Shown here in pieces: positions 22,740 through 34,942 of a stretch of DNA of 64,000 nucleotides. The notes under the pieces are model-generated. The model worked only from the letters and a program-made list of their open reading frames with translations, was not told the DNA's origin and searched no databases. Position 1 is the first letter of the stretch, and every line of letters starts with the position of its first letter. The stretch covers positions 4,556,098 through 4,620,097 of the forward strand of contig JAQFVV010000017.1 of assembly GCA_028023455.1 (NCBI GenBank), read 5' to 3'. Position numbers and translations under genes: made by a program. Source of the stretch: Epiperipatus broadwayi (Eukaryota; Onychophora; Udeonychophora; Euonychophora; Peripatidae).

Positions 22740-24530
22740 CTTTACTTAACTTCTCGCAATGCTGACATGACTAATTTTTATTGCATAATTTCCGTATCTT
22801 AAATTGCGACTTACAATTACATTTTTTTAAATTTAATTATAAAAAAATTATAATATTAAAGAGCCAATGCAAATTTAGAATTTTTATGCTATTCAAAAAG
22901 GACATTTTTCAAATATGATGCATATCAAAATTTAAAAAGATTATGTTGAAGCTGTCCAGTCATAAAAGCAGGATAAAAATACAATCTGCTGTGGATAGTA
23001 TCATGAAAAAGGATAAAATGCAGTAGGCAAATAGGAATTTTACTGCTCTTAAGAAAGTGACAAAATAGCAAGAAAATTAGCAGATATAAACGAATAATTT
23101 AGATATGTAAATAATAAAAATTGGCAACTAAACAAATACAAGCTGCAAAAATGCAAGAGCAAATATAAGAAAGGCATCTAATATGTTGTATTTCATACTG
23201 AATAAAAAAAATATTCAATATACCCCAACACTTCAAGCCCTTTATCACCAATTAAATCAGCAGTTGGATGTATTTCATAGAACTATAGTCCAATGCATAT
23301 GCACATCTATGTAAGCTTAAAATTGCCATCAATGTATAACATGATGACAAGAGTTGTTTGAAAACAAACAGCGGCTGGTATTCAAAAACTGGTACAAGCT
23401 AGCAGCAACTTGGGTAAATTTTCTTACTTATTACCAGACAACGATAAAGACAAATGACAAAACATTCATTAGGTTGTAGCAATTACAACCAATATCCCTA
23501 CCCCAAATCAAATTATAAACTACAGATTAGCAGATAAAGATCTGAGTTCTCAACAGCATTTTTATGACTTTTACTGACTACAAGATACTGGAGAAATACG
23601 GAATACAATAGTGGCTGAAGTATTCTATGTTTGTGGTTCAAACAGTGAGTTATGATTTTGACTAGCACCAAGAATCATGAAGACCATTTCTGGAAATATA
23701 ACGTTTGATTCAGCCATTACATGCCATCCATCAATTAAGATAGCTGGGCATATTTTTTACATATTGATGATTTAACAAGTACAATGAAAAATATATTATG
23801 CAGCCATTTTCCAGGAGAATGCACCACCAATTTCCAATCCCACCAAAGTGATTAAGATGTTTCTTTGGTTAGCTTGATCTAAAAAGCATTTTTTAAAAAA
23901 CATGAAACTAGATCCCTTTAATATCCTACAATATTGTAGAATTATAAAAACAAGTAAATGTTCAAGCATATTCCAGGACTTTTTCCCCAGAGTAAACCCC
24001 TCTCTATGCTACATTTCACATCTGAATGTAATTTACTCTATAATGTCAAAAAAGATAACTCTGTATTCCCACACATCTAATGTAATGCATTGTTATAATA
24101 ATTTGATATAATTATCTAAGTATGCAGTTTTAGGTTACTAGAAAGTTTAAACTAAACTCCATTATTCCATTAGATAGGAGAAAAACATAAGTTTGAGTAT
24201 TTCACTGAAAAAGCTAATAATTCTAATACAACTTTTCATTATTATAAATACATCTAGAAAAGTACATAATAAACCAAATAAAAATAGAAAATGTTATCAC
24301 TATTTAATTTCTAAAAAATAAGCATAAATTTTAATAGATTTCCATTTAATTCAATATAGACTCTCTTCATATATATGCACAAATCTTTAATAAGAAAAGC
24401 AATCATTTATAATAAAGGAGAAAAATCATTAACAAAAAAAATCTTACAAATATATGTTCGATAATGAAAAAAATTATATTTGCAAAATTTATAATATATT
24501 GTATAATAATTTAAAATACTTCTCCCAAAA
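22740..24530. other. Spacer, nothing recognised
   Basis: About 1.8 kb. The part at 23230-23880 is somewhat less A+T-rich and looks like old coding or repeat DNA, but no family was recognised in the frames I read. The 69-codon frame at 23902-24111 is unremarkable. Confidence 0.4.
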
Positions 24531-24537
24531 AATTAAT

Positions 24538-24912
24538 AGCATATATAAGCGATTTAACCCGCTGAAGAAGAAGCCGTCAGTAGTAATCAAAAACAATTAA
24601 ATCAAATTAATCTAGGGCTAGTACTTTCGAGGTTTTCCCTCATATTCATGGCCAAAATAGATTATAAACCATTGCTGTAATCTTATTAAATAATAATGTA
24701 TGCAAATGCTATTTCAAGAAAATGGACAAATTAATTTGCATACGCATTTGTATATATTATTATTAAGTAACATCACAGCAATGGTTTATAACCTATTTTG
24801 GCCATGAATATGAGGGAAAACCTCGAAAGTACTAGACCTAGATTAATTTGATTTAATTGTTTTTGGTTACTACTGACAGCTTCTTCAGCGGGTTAAATAG
24901 CTTATATATGCT
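24538..24912. repeat. Large inverted repeat with HHR-E modules
   Basis: Two arms of about 170 bases, nearly identical, with a short centre near 24700-24750. Landmarks in each arm: AGCATATATAAGC, ACCCGCTGAAGAAG, AATTAAATCAAATTAATCTA, 'GTACTTTCGAGG' and 'AAACCATTGCTGT'. Non-coding. Each arm contains a hammerhead-like block (24799-24837 + and 24615-24653 -). Confidence 0.85.
24799..24837 (+). ncRNA. Hammerhead-like module, family E (weak)
   Basis: GGCC-ATGAATA-T-GAGGG-AAAA-CCTC-GAA-AGTACT-A-GACC. The GAA box, stem II and a palindromic stem III (AGTACT) are present, and the frame matches family D. The CUGANGA box is diverged and stem I has a mismatch. The mirrored copy is on minus at 24615-24653. 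Confidence 0.35.
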
Positions 24913-24919
24913 AATATAT

Positions 24920-26280
24920 TGTATAATTTACTTTGTTCAAGAAGAATACACCATATATTAGGAGATATTAAATTCATCAATCATAAGTTTCAATTAGTTC
25001 AAAGTCTGTAGGTAAGTTATTTTATGCAATTATATATAAATTATCAGGAATTTTTTTAAATACTAAAATAACTAAGCATATATATATGCAAACACACATG
25101 TACAAAAGAGACAGTTGACGTTTCGCTAATGCCAAAGTGAGTGAGTTCACTAAATAAACAGACTCATAAGATATTTTCATTGTAGCTAAATCATTTACAA
25201 ATTTACAAAAATATTTGATAAAAGGGAATTTCTTAATACTTGCTTCCGGCAATTTTAAGAGCTCATTTGAAGATCATAAACTTCGTTTAATGTGATTTCC
25301 AAAAAAATATTTACTCATTTGATTATTTTTATTTTTGTTACTATTATAAACAAATAGAGGAAATGCATTTTTTAAAAAAACTAACAAAGCAAGACATTAA
25401 TTTTCTTTTTTTGAAAATATATATAAACAATTTCTTTTTTTAAATATACACTGTATTTTTCTAATAATCTTCATTTGAAAATATAGAATATAAATCCGTA
25501 GTTTTATATATAAAACAATTTAAGTCTCCTCCATTCTTTAAATCATATTTTATCTTTTGAAACTTTAATAAAAACAAAATGATTTATTTAATCTAAATAA
25601 TATATGCAAAACATTTAAAAGATTTAATAAATGGAAAAGACAATCTATCTACAGGATGGAAGTTAGATGCCTATCTAAAAAAAAAAAAAGAAGAAATCCA
25701 AGCCAATAAAAATCCAAAACACTACATTCTGTAAAAGAGTCCCTCAATTTTCAAACTATTTATCTTACGAACAATATAAAATATTTGATGGTTGTAAACA
25801 TCCTGTTTTATTTATATTTAAAACAATTCAGTATATATGCCACTCTCACATTAATCATACTATTAACCGATTTAAATTACTACTGATATCCTTTTAAAGC
25901 ATTATATCTTCAAATGGGTTAAATAATTTAAATTGCTTTTCCAACAAACTAAATGTGATCAAGCAAAACCTTAAGGTTCATACTATTTTAAGTCATAAAA
26001 AATAAATTTCTTAAAACATTAAATAATTTCACAATTTATTTCAATAATTGAATTAAATACAGGATGTCCATATTTCCACAGGGCCTAACTAGTAGATATG
26101 GCCAAAAAACAAAAACTTCATAGGAAATTACTGTATATTTCAATCTGAAATAAAAAAAATCACATTTACATTGCTAACAGTATTCACATTTCATAATATA
26201 AACAAAAGATAATTGTTTGTATACATATATTATCCATCAAAACAAAATCACAAATTGAAATCACTTATTACTAATATAAA
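24920..26280. other. A+T-rich spacer, nothing recognised
   Basis: Poly-A and poly-T runs only. The 76-codon frame at 25022-25252 (-) shows no family signature. Confidence 0.5.
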
Positions 26281-26327
26281 TATTTGAAAACCAGGCACTC
26301 TTCACAAACCTGGGAGCTTTAATTGTA

Positions 26328-26491
26328 AGTATAGGGATTTGAACTCAGATTTTCAAGCACCCTTCAACTATCCACACTATCTCATACAATTGATACACAT
26401 GACTACATGTGTGTGTTCATGTGTATCAGTTGTAAGACAGTGTGGATAGTTGAAGGGTGCTTGAAAATCTGAGTTCAAATCCCTATACTTA
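26328..26491. repeat. Palindrome of the HHR-A tRNA-like end
   Basis: Two inverted copies, about 80 bases each, of only the tRNA-like terminal part of the HHR-A repeat (B-box-like GAGTTCAAATCC, then TGTATCAGTTGTA), joined at ACATGTG. The ribozyme part is absent. Confidence 0.75.
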
Positions 26492-26926
26492 TTATTAGTA
26501 ATATATGAAAATAATGGGGAGCCCCTTGCATTATGGGAAAATTACTGATTAACCAATCAAAAAACTAATTATAAAATATTAAAATGAATAAATATTAACT
26601 TAAAATAAATATATAAATTAAATATAAAGTTAAAATTAAAAATTAAATAATAAAAAAAGGAAAACTTAAAATGAATGTTAAAAAAACTGGAATAATTAAA
26701 TGTCCCGAAAAAATTTGTCAGGACACCTGGACAAATCAGGAAAAACTGGGATGTGTGGACATCCTGTTAGTTTGAATAAGTTATGAAAATAAAATGTTAT
26801 ACTCAAAAAGTGTTCAAATAATATAACTTACATTAACATGACATAATTTAATTACTATCACAAAACTCAATATAAATAAATTGAAAAATAAAATTAGATA
26901 TTTTTTAGCATCATCTTCTCTTACAT

Positions 26927-27416
26927 CAGGGGTGAGCAAATAGCGGCCCGAGGGCCACATGCAGCCCACTAAGAGTTTCTATGCGGCCCACCAAGACAAT
27001 CAGAAAAATCCGCCTTGAACTGAGATTTCATTCCTATGTACGACTGAAGATTCATCTTATATTTTCCATTAGGATGGCCATGTCAATACACATGTCCAGT
27101 GTACATACGATGTGCAGTGCTTTTCCAGTTGATCTGGTTAATTTCAATTTTGTCTTTGCATTAGCAAATATAACATTTCCAACTTTAGTGAAACCATGAA
27201 CCCTCAGAAAAAATATAAAATCGGTGATGAATGTCGTGTGTTTAATGAAGAATGGACAAACAAATATTTCTTTGGTAATACAGGAAATAAAGCAGTGTTT
27301 ATTGTGTCATGAAAAAAGGTGTGCCCCTCTGCTAATCTTTGCTTCCACAAAGTGGCCCCGATGTGGCCCTCCACCAACCTCTGCGGCCTCTGAGCCAAAG
27401 CAGTTGCCCACCCCTG
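26927..27416 (+). mobile_element. hAT transposon relic (490 bases)
   Basis: Ends are CAGGGGTGAGCAAA at left and its near-complement TTGCCCACCCCTG at right, with flanking 8-base sites TCTTACAT and CCTTACAC (6 of 8 identical). An 8-base duplication and CAGGGGTG ends are hallmarks of hAT elements. Subterminal GC-rich stretches (GCGGCCCGAGGGCCAC) stand out sharply from the A+T-rich surroundings. The interior retains only the first codons of a transposase-like frame (27196-27312). Confidence 0.8.
27196..27312 (+). pseudogene. hAT transposase N-terminus, truncated
   Basis: A 38-codon frame starts at an ATG and contains DECRVFNEEWTNKYFF, then GNKAVFIVS before a stop. This is the N-terminal BED/zinc-finger approach of the hAT transposase group that includes ZBED and GTF2IRD2-type proteins ('EC..F...W...YFF.....K..CLIC'). 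The expected CLIC cysteines are lost at the stop. A short remnant tied to the surrounding terminal repeats. Confidence 0.65.
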
Positions 27417-27439
27417 CCTTACACCATTAAACATTTTTC

Positions 27440-30400
27440 TGTTTGGACACTAATTTAATCTAAAAAATGTAGCAGTTTGAATATTAATTTATATGCTTAA
27501 GTATGAAAAAAAATCATACTTTAACTGTCAAATCAGAATAAAATTATTAAAGGCAAACAACTCAAGTACATTGAAATAATCAGAATATTTTCAAATCGCT
27601 AAAATAATTATAGGTATGTAGTTTAACCTGATTTATTCTTTAATAAAATTATAAATACTTTTCTAAATCATTAAGAGCCTGCAAAAGTTATATGGACCAA
27701 TGAACCTTTTTTTTAATAATAAAAAAAATTGTTTTGCCAAGTCTTCAAAATCACTTTAAATAATTTGCAAATAAATATTAAGTCAATACAGCAATATGCT
27801 TAATAAAACTAATCTTTCTTGAATTAAGGACTCCATTGCTTATAATTTGTCTTTCATTTAAGTATCTCTAATCAATGCTATAATTAGTTAGAAAGTAAAT
27901 ATCCTACTGAATTCATCAGATGGGGACAGATTCTGTGGTTTCTTTGTCTTTTTTCTAGAAGCAATATTACACACCAAATCTCTGAACTTCTTATATCTCT
28001 AAGATTGTTTACTAAAGTTCAAAAATAATTTTATTAGCTTACAGATAAAATAAACACCACAAAATGTAATATAAATGTCTGCAACTTAATTTGACAAAGG
28101 ATATATCTCAAAAATTGGATGCTATAAACAATTATAAATAGGATAACAAACAATGGTAAACTAATATCAAATTTGGTTGATGTAAAAATTCACTCTAGTC
28201 TCTGTTCAATGAATAGATTCAATAAAAGTACAAACAAGAGAAGAGAATATTGACTAAATGGTATATACCAGATAACTATACAATATTTAAAGGTTCTGCA
28301 ATCAAATCAATCATACAAACGCAAGCTGACAAATCAGTACGAGTTTAAATGTCCAACAATAGATAATTAAGTATAGTATGGTTGTAGGACTAACAAAGAA
28401 GTAATTAAAACAATATCATCATCATTACAAATGTAAGCATTCTATAATTATTTTTACAAAAAGACAGACAAAATTTAAGCTCAGTATAAAAATTATGCCA
28501 ATCACAATAAAAATTCATGTGATAATAATATATTTCACTTCAATGATCAATAATTTACAGGTCATAAATATGGAATTCAGTGCTGAAGACAACCATTTGG
28601 TTCAATAGTATTATAGTAAGTGTAGGCCAAATGGATTAAAAGTTTCTCGCAAAATATTAATAGTAAATTGCTGACTCAGAATTAATTGAAATACTAATCT
28701 TGAACAATGTTTGGCAAACATCAAAAAACAAAAATATTCCAGGTAAATCTTCCCTGAAGCCCTGAAGTAAACCTCCCAAAAGATGACAATTCAGAGTCAA
28801 TTAATCAGCTTTAAAACAAAACCTAGAACACGAACACAATAGGCAGGTAGAAAAACATAGTCGAAACATAAATGGAGATCAATATAATCGTAATAGTCCA
28901 AATTAAGTACCATACCAAACAATTAAAAGTAGTGGTCCATTGAGATAACTACTATCATAAGTTGCAACCAATCACAACCAGTTGTCTAAAACATGTTTAG
29001 CATTATCGGAGCATAAAAACAAAATATGCCTACTCAAGAAACCATTTGTTCTAATTATAAATAAAGAATTATATGCTCACCATTGGTTTTTTGAAAGTCA
29101 ATTTTAAAAATGAAAAGCTAAATGATATAATCTGAAAATAAGGCATCTAATAATCCATATCAATTATGAAAAAACAGTTCAAATTATACTTCCAGCATTC
29201 AAACAATTAATAAAAGTATTTAAAATGATAACCAAGATGGTTGATTAATAAATAAGCCAATAAAATGTGAAAATCTTCACAGGTATATTGAGAAATAAAA
29301 TATAAAACTATTACCATCAATACTATCCAATTAAATTTTATCCTTACTTAAAATTTCTTTATGGACAAGAGTTTACTGGGTCATAAGTTATTAAAAATTC
29401 AAAAATATATAACCTGAGATCATTACAATGTCAAATTCACTAATAATACTTGAAACATTTAACTACATTTTTGACATTTTAGAAATATTATTATAAAAAA
29501 TCACAAGGAAAAGAATTTTAGTAAATATAAAAAGCTCTTTATATTTCCCTTCTTTCATTAGTAAAGGCAGTCGTTAATGTAATAATAAACACAAAAGAAT
29601 AATTGTTATTTGTAAATATTTTTCTAATTATGTTTACAAACAGAAACCTAAAATATCTTTTAAAAATTTATGTCAAGCTCTGTATAACTAATAATTATCA
29701 ACAAAAAAATAGGAATGCATCTGATTATGGTGATAGTTTGGAGATGTTGACAAAAATTTAACTAACTTGTATCCATAATCCAATGATAAAAGTAAAACCT
29801 CTTCTCATTCCTTCATTAATAAGCATTTCAAACTCTAACATTAGAAATAGTCATATCATCTGACAATATCCTTAAATGACAAAAATCAACACTCTTGTAC
29901 TAAAGTTAGAGAAATTTAGGCAACCCTTTAAAATCATGGAAGCAAATACTTAAATAAATTTGCACCTCTATACCCAACCCAATAAAACAAGTAGTAAGTA
30001 ATTAAAATCATTTCAATAAACTTCTATGCAAGTTCTAAATTTGATAGAGCTGAGAAAATGAGCTCAACAAAACTGAGATTGTTCTACATTTTTCGAGTGA
30101 GTATCAATTAAAAATGCATATTTTTTAAATACATTGAATTACAAAAAGTGAACAGACATAAATAAGACTATTTAGTATAGAATTAATAATCTGAATCTTT
30201 GTTTTAATACATGAATAAAAATAAACAAAAGTATCTTCTTTAGAATCCTTTTAATAATTAAAGTATCATTTGTTTATCGGTTAGTAGATAAAGGATTAAT
30301 CGGTTAGTAGATAAAGGATTAATCACTAAACTCAAAAACTTTGCCAACTTCTCTAAGAAAATAAAAGACAACAGCATAATGATAGCTGTTTATTTAAATA

Positions 30401-30470
30401 ACAGACTTATTCAAGACTTTTTTCCTCAAAAACTTATAAATATAACATAAAATCTTTAAAAAATACTTAA
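27440..30470. other. 3-kb A+T-rich spacer, nothing recognised
   Basis: Includes an exact 23-base tandem duplication at 30278-30323 (CGGTTAGTAGATAAAGGATT plus three bases). No coding pattern, RNA boxes or element ends recognised. Confidence 0.5.
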
Positions 30471-30472
30471 CC

Positions 30473-30572
30473 GTCAAGCGTTTTTGGCCGAGTGGTTAGC
30501 ACAGCTGCCTTACAAGCAGTTGTCCCGGGGTTCGCTTCCCGGCCGATGCTTTGACACTTTAAAAAAAAAAAA
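30473..30572 (+). mobile_element. Short tRNA-like SINE, type 1
   Basis: A tRNA-like sequence with an A-box (TGGCCGAGTGGTTAG), a CTGC-CTTACAA-GCAG anticodon-like arm and a B-box-like GGTTCGCTTCC, followed by poly-A. Outer sequences GTCAAGC and GCTTTGAC pair as an extended terminal stem. It is flanked by AAAATACTTAAC and AAAATGCTTATC (10 of 12), a target duplication that marks retrotransposition, so I call it a SINE rather than a tRNA gene. C replaces the usual A in the B box, which argues further against a working tRNA. Confidence 0.75.
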
Positions 30573-31205
30573 TGCTTATCTGATGTACACAATAAAAAAA
30601 AGAAGCTAGGACGTAATTATTAAATATTATTCTTTATAAAAATAGTCATATTGACAAATAAAATGAATATGAAATTGCATTAATAATAATAAAATGAAAT
30701 ATGAAATATTATTTATGACTCGTGAATCAAATTATTAATTTTACATTTGACATTTTCCCAGAATATAATAATCAATTTTATCTTTTATCAAAGGCACTTT
30801 TAATCACAATCCAAATCATAAGTATAGACTCTTCACCACTGTTCAAAATTTTTATGCAATATTGTAATTTTTAAAATATTTATTTAATTTTTTTTTTTCG
30901 CAATTAATAAATAATTTTTTTTTCAAGCAAATAATATAAACAGAAACTCTCTAGTAATTAATAATTTGTTTAAATATACTTTATAAGTAAAGATTACGAA
31001 ATATTTCACTTTGAAACTCGTTCATCCCTTCTTGATCCAATTTATTTTTTTATAACTGTCCAAAATTTCAAACTATAACTTAACTGATATTTTTTTTTTT
31101 TTTTTTACATAGATAAAAACATCTAACAATTTAGATAATGTGCGGAAAAAAGTATGGGACATTGAAGCCTTACAATGTAGCAAAACATCGTTTTTCTGAT
31201 TTAAG

Positions 31206-31345
31206 TTTCATCACCATCATCAACCATCATCAATCCACTACAGGATGAAGGCTCTCCAAGTTCAATCCACCTTCTCCGATCTTTAGCATCTCTTCTCCAT
31301 TACCCCCGCACACTTTCTTGTTTCATCCATCCATCTCACATGTGG
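31206..31345 (-). pseudogene. LINE 3'-tail relic
   Basis: On minus: DAKDRRRWIELGEPSSCSG, then DDGDET, the usual C-terminal 'A.DR..W..L.EA' ending of RTE/CR1-type LINEs. The adjacent 31325-31385 forms a small palindrome around CATCCATCTCAC. Confidence 0.55.
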
Positions 31346-31526
31346 TTTCTTTCTGTGAGATGGATGAATGAAATGAGAAAGTGTTTTAATATTTCAAAAG
31401 TTTAATTTATTTTTCAATTATTTGTTATTAATTATTTTTGTTTGCATTTGCAAAAAATGGTGCATTAATAACTTATCAAATACAAAAGAAAAAGTTACTT
31501 TGTAAAAAATTACTTATTACCATATT

Positions 31527-31811
31527 GTAAATGTAGATTTGAACTCAGACTTTCAAGAATCCTTCAACTATCGACACTATATCATACCACTGATACACAT
31601 GACCACACACATGTAGAAAAGATAAATAATCACCAATATATGTATTTCGTGCTGAACCAGCACTCATCAATTGGTCCAGATTATTATCTCCCACATATAT
31701 ATATAATCAGTGCTCAGTTTTATATTAAGGTAGCAAACCCTCATATTTTAATGGACAGGTTTCAATCTACTCCAACCCCCAACTCTTCAGCCATCCATAC
31801 CATCGAAAGGG
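31527..31811 (-). repeat. HHR-A repeat copy
   Basis: Truncated copy holding the tRNA-like end, the ribozyme block and the 'GTCCATTAAA' to 'TGGATGG' segment. It carries the best stem II of the family. Confidence 0.75.
31632..31675 (-). ncRNA. Hammerhead ribozyme motif, family A
   Basis: On minus: ACCAA / TTGGT stem I, core TTGATGA (only C3 changed to T), perfect stem II GTGCTG-GTT-CAGCAC, GAA, stem III ATACATAT, A17, then the return strand. This gives the family consensus for stem II. Confidence 0.7.
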
Positions 31812-32331
31812 ACACAGCCGGCTGTGTCCTTTTAAAGTGCTCAGCCACACTTGCATTATTGTTTAAATATATAAAGAATTTTAAAAAGGCCGCGTCGTGT
31901 GTTTATGAGTCTTTAGCGCACACCATACTTATATAATATTTAACAGCTCGCTTATTTCAACTTTGTAATTAATAAAATTATTTTCTTTAAAAAGAACTCT
32001 TTTTTAAAAAGTGAAAAAAAAATTTTTTTTTCATATAAATCAATTACTTTAGTATTAATAAATCAAAAAATTAATATACCCATTCATCTGTTTATTTTAA
32101 ATAGTAGATAATGAGATATTATTTTATATAGCGCTATGCTACTAAGCCTAAATAATGTAAATTTTTGCTGGTAAAAGATTTTTTTTTATTTTTCATACTG
32201 TTAAAGTGAATTATTTAATTTTAAATGTTAATATTTTTAGATGAATAATTTATACATATAAGACAATACTAGTTTTTATTGTTAAAATTTATTATGTTAT
32301 CAAGATATAATATAATGCAAGGTATTAAATG

Positions 32332-32456
32332 TTTTTTTTTTCTTCTTTTTTTCCCATGTGTCATAGCATCGGCCGAGAGGCGAACCCACAACCATCTGCA
32401 ACCAACTACTTGCTTGCAAGGCGGCTACACTAACCTCTCGGCTAACAACGCTTGAC
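32332..32456 (-). mobile_element. Short tRNA-like SINE, type 2
   Basis: Same ends as the type 1 copies (GTCAAGCG... and ...CGGCCGATGCTATGACAC plus poly-A), but with about 15-20 more bases between anticodon arm and B-box (AGTAGTTGGTTGCAGATGGT). The anticodon-like loop is CTTGCAA. TTAAATGTTTT flanks both sides as a target duplication. Confidence 0.75.
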
Positions 32457-32469
32457 TTAAATGTTTTCT

Positions 32470-33110
32470 TTAACTGTTTCCGAGCAACATCATATTGAAT
32501 TTTTTATGCATCTATTGAAATGCAATTTTCACAATAACTTTTTTAAAAAATATTCTATAAAACTACATCCCATAAAAAATAATAATAATAAAATATGGTA
32601 ATTATTAAAAAAAAAATAATAATAAAGAATTTAAATATTACCAAATTCAAAGTAGAGTGGATAAACTGCATTTATATAAGAATTTAAATATTTTTAATAC
32701 TTTAAAATTAATCTACATCTAATTATGAAATGGATGATGTACAAAAGTAATTACCAGTCATTACTAATAAAAGGTTTTTATAAGGATGGGAATCTTTCAA
32801 AGACCCATGATGTAAAAAGAAGTCTTATTTTTCTCTAACAAAGAAATATTTTTGTTATAATTTGTTTTCAAATATTTAATAATGACATTGATAAATAAGA
32901 AAACCAAAATAAGATATTACCTGAATTTGAACAATTTTTATGTACACGACCATACCTACAGATATACGTATAAATATTGAGAGCAAAAACAGACATGTAG
33001 TTCATATTATATATACAAATATAAAAACGGTATTAAGAGCAAAGCTTTAATAACATTAGCAATACTGCAGTACTTAGCAGTTCATATTACTATTTGATCT
33101 ATTTCTTTAA
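32470..33110. other. A+T-rich spacer, nothing recognised
   Basis: No feature recognised. Confidence 0.5.
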
Positions 33111-33128
33111 CAAACTAATATTTTAAAA

Positions 33129-33794
33129 AGAACGAATCAATGCAGCATCTCTTCTTTGGTTGTATGATATTAAATAAATGCAGAGAAATACTCCCAACAT
33201 CCTATAAACAAAGGATTTTTAGCCTGAATGAATGCCTGAAAATTGGAATCTTTGGAGTAATTAGACTGTCAATCATGATGAACTATAAAGTCTGGACAAT
33301 GATATGCCATCTGATATTTGGGAAGAATAACGGTAATTTACATAATGAACTTTTGTGCAAGATCAAGGCTGACAAAAAGAGGGATCACATGATTTCACTG
33401 GAAAGAATCTATAATGATACCTGGAAGCTTGTGGTGTTGCCAGAATAGTTTGCGTCGGGGCTGGGGGTTTCCTTAATGATTTGTCCAAAAAGTCACTCGA
33501 CATAAGCCACTAAGATGGCTTTAGCCATGTTAGGTGTGCTCATTTCGGGCAAGTGAGAACCAAAGAATCAGCTCTCCTATAATGGTCATAAGGCTGAGGA
33601 ATGTGTTTTGTTTCCCTGCCCATGTACCAAACTCTCAATTTCAAGAAGAATGACAAGACTGTTGAAGAGTGCATGTTCCTCAAACTGACCGAATGCTCAT
33701 CATGATTCAAGACAATTTAGTTGTTTTTTCCCTTTGTAACTACTTTACTATCTTTTCTTTGTATTCATAGTCAATAAATTTACTTAAAAAAAAC
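33129..33794 (+). mobile_element. 5'-truncated LINE with perfect TSD
   Basis: Flanked by an exact 16-base duplication, AACTAATATTTTAAAA (33113-33128 and 33795-33810). It holds the last ~100 codons of a LINE ORF (33140-33448), a 3' UTR of about 340 bases that is less A+T-rich than the flanks, an AATAAA signal near 33775 and a short A-tail. This is the classical product of target-primed reverse transcription. The undamaged duplication and unbroken frame suggest a recent insertion. Confidence 0.85.
33140..33448 (+). CDS. LINE ORF2 C-terminus, partial
   Basis: An open frame of 102 codons starts MQHLFFGCMILNKC, a remnant of the C-terminal zinc-knuckle-like 'HLFF.C' motif seen in LINE ORF2 proteins (compare NIRHLLFECK at 35180-35270). 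It ends naturally before the 3' UTR. The reverse transcriptase lies outside the truncated copy. No independent function is expected. Confidence 0.6.
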   Translation: MQHLFFGCMILNKCREILPTSYKQRIFSLNECLKIGIFGVIRLSIMMNYKVWTMICHLIFGKNNGNLHNELLCKIKADKKRDHMISLERIYNDTWKLVVLPE

Positions 33795-33995
33795 AACTAA
33801 TATTTTAAAATATGACTAATATCATAATGACAATTTCAATGATTTTTTTGTAATTAAAAGTTGTTTAGTATGAAAATAATTGATTTCAATATATGTTTTA
33901 AATAATAATTAAACTTATATATTTTTAACCTCATTATTCAATTTATTTAATATTTAAATACATTTATAGTAATTAGAATTTAAGCTAAATATAAT

Positions 33996-34355
33996 TAGAA
34001 GGGATTTGAACCCAGACTTTCAAGCTCACTTCAAACATCCACTCCATCTTGTATATACAACTGATACACATGACCACATACATATGAAAAAGATAAATGA
34101 TCTCCAATATAGGTATTTCATGCTGAACCAGCACTCATCTGTTGGTCCGGATCATCATCTCCCTCATATTTATAATCAGTGTTTGGCTTATATTAAGATA
34201 GCAAATCTTCAAACTTTAATGAACAGGCTTCAATCTTTTCCACTCTTCAACTCTTAAGCCATCCATATCATTGAAAATCTGGTGATGATGGTCATGTGTA
34301 TTAGTTGTATAACATGAAGCAGATGACTAAAGTGAGCTTGAAAATCTGGACCCCC
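33996..34355 (-). repeat. HHR-A repeat copy with inverted remnant
   Basis: 33996-34275 is a minus-oriented copy. Its hammerhead block (34102-34147) has CAGATGA in place of CUGAUGA, with stem II intact. 34276-34355 is a short plus-oriented piece of the same tRNA-like end, so the two form a partial palindrome. Confidence 0.7.
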
Positions 34356-34650
34356 TCTAACTAATCAATTTATTGTAAAAGTCTTCAGCATTAATGGATA
34401 TTTTTTCTCTAAATATAAAATAAAATTAAAAAATGTACAAAAATTTCAATAAAAAAATTAGCTATAACACTGGGTCACTATGATAAAAATTACAGGAAAT
34501 TATCTACAAGATATAAAACATGCATGTATAGAGCGTAAGATTGTTTTTCCTAGACTTCTGCGATGACGATTAAAAAAAATTGATTATTTCCTGGTGATGA
34601 AACTCAGAGTGGAAAAAAGCTATCTCTATCATAATTTATCATATATATAC

Positions 34651-34833
34651 CAAATCACCCCCAATGTGTAAAATAAATGTTTAGAGTCCACATCTCAAAA
34701 CAGCTAATTCAAAATATCACTTTGAATTAGTGAAGCAGGTAATAATTGAATTAGCCATTTTGAGATGCTAATTCTAAAACGTTTATTTCGTAGAGGGCAT
34801 AACTGAAAATTGCTTAACATTGGGGGTGATTTG
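34651..34833. mobile_element. 183-base MITE-like element
   Basis: 16-base terminal inverted repeats CAAATCACCCCCAATG; non-coding interior with a second inverted repeat (TAATTCAAA...TTTGAATTA). Flanks are (AT)-rich and no target duplication can be fixed. Confidence 0.65.
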
Positions 34834-34942
34834 ATATTTGATTATTTATTTCAGAAAGTGATTTGCACTTAAAATATTTTCATATATATATATTAATAAT
34901 ATCACAACCAAGGCTAAAGATTCAATCCTTCTGGAGGCTAAT

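Noticed and set aside
24555-24590. CTGAAGAAG near AACCCGC as a hammerhead box
   Set aside because: No GAA box or stem II follows at the proper distance; the relevant module of this element is at 24615-24653.
26981-27434. Open frames of 68-76 codons on both strands
   Set aside because: They fall inside a hAT remnant; only the 27196-27312 frame matches a transposase.
30473-30557. Working tRNA gene (valine-type anticodon TAC in loop CTTACAA)
   Set aside because: It has an A-tail and a target duplication, a non-standard B-box and three relatives in the window, so it is a SINE.
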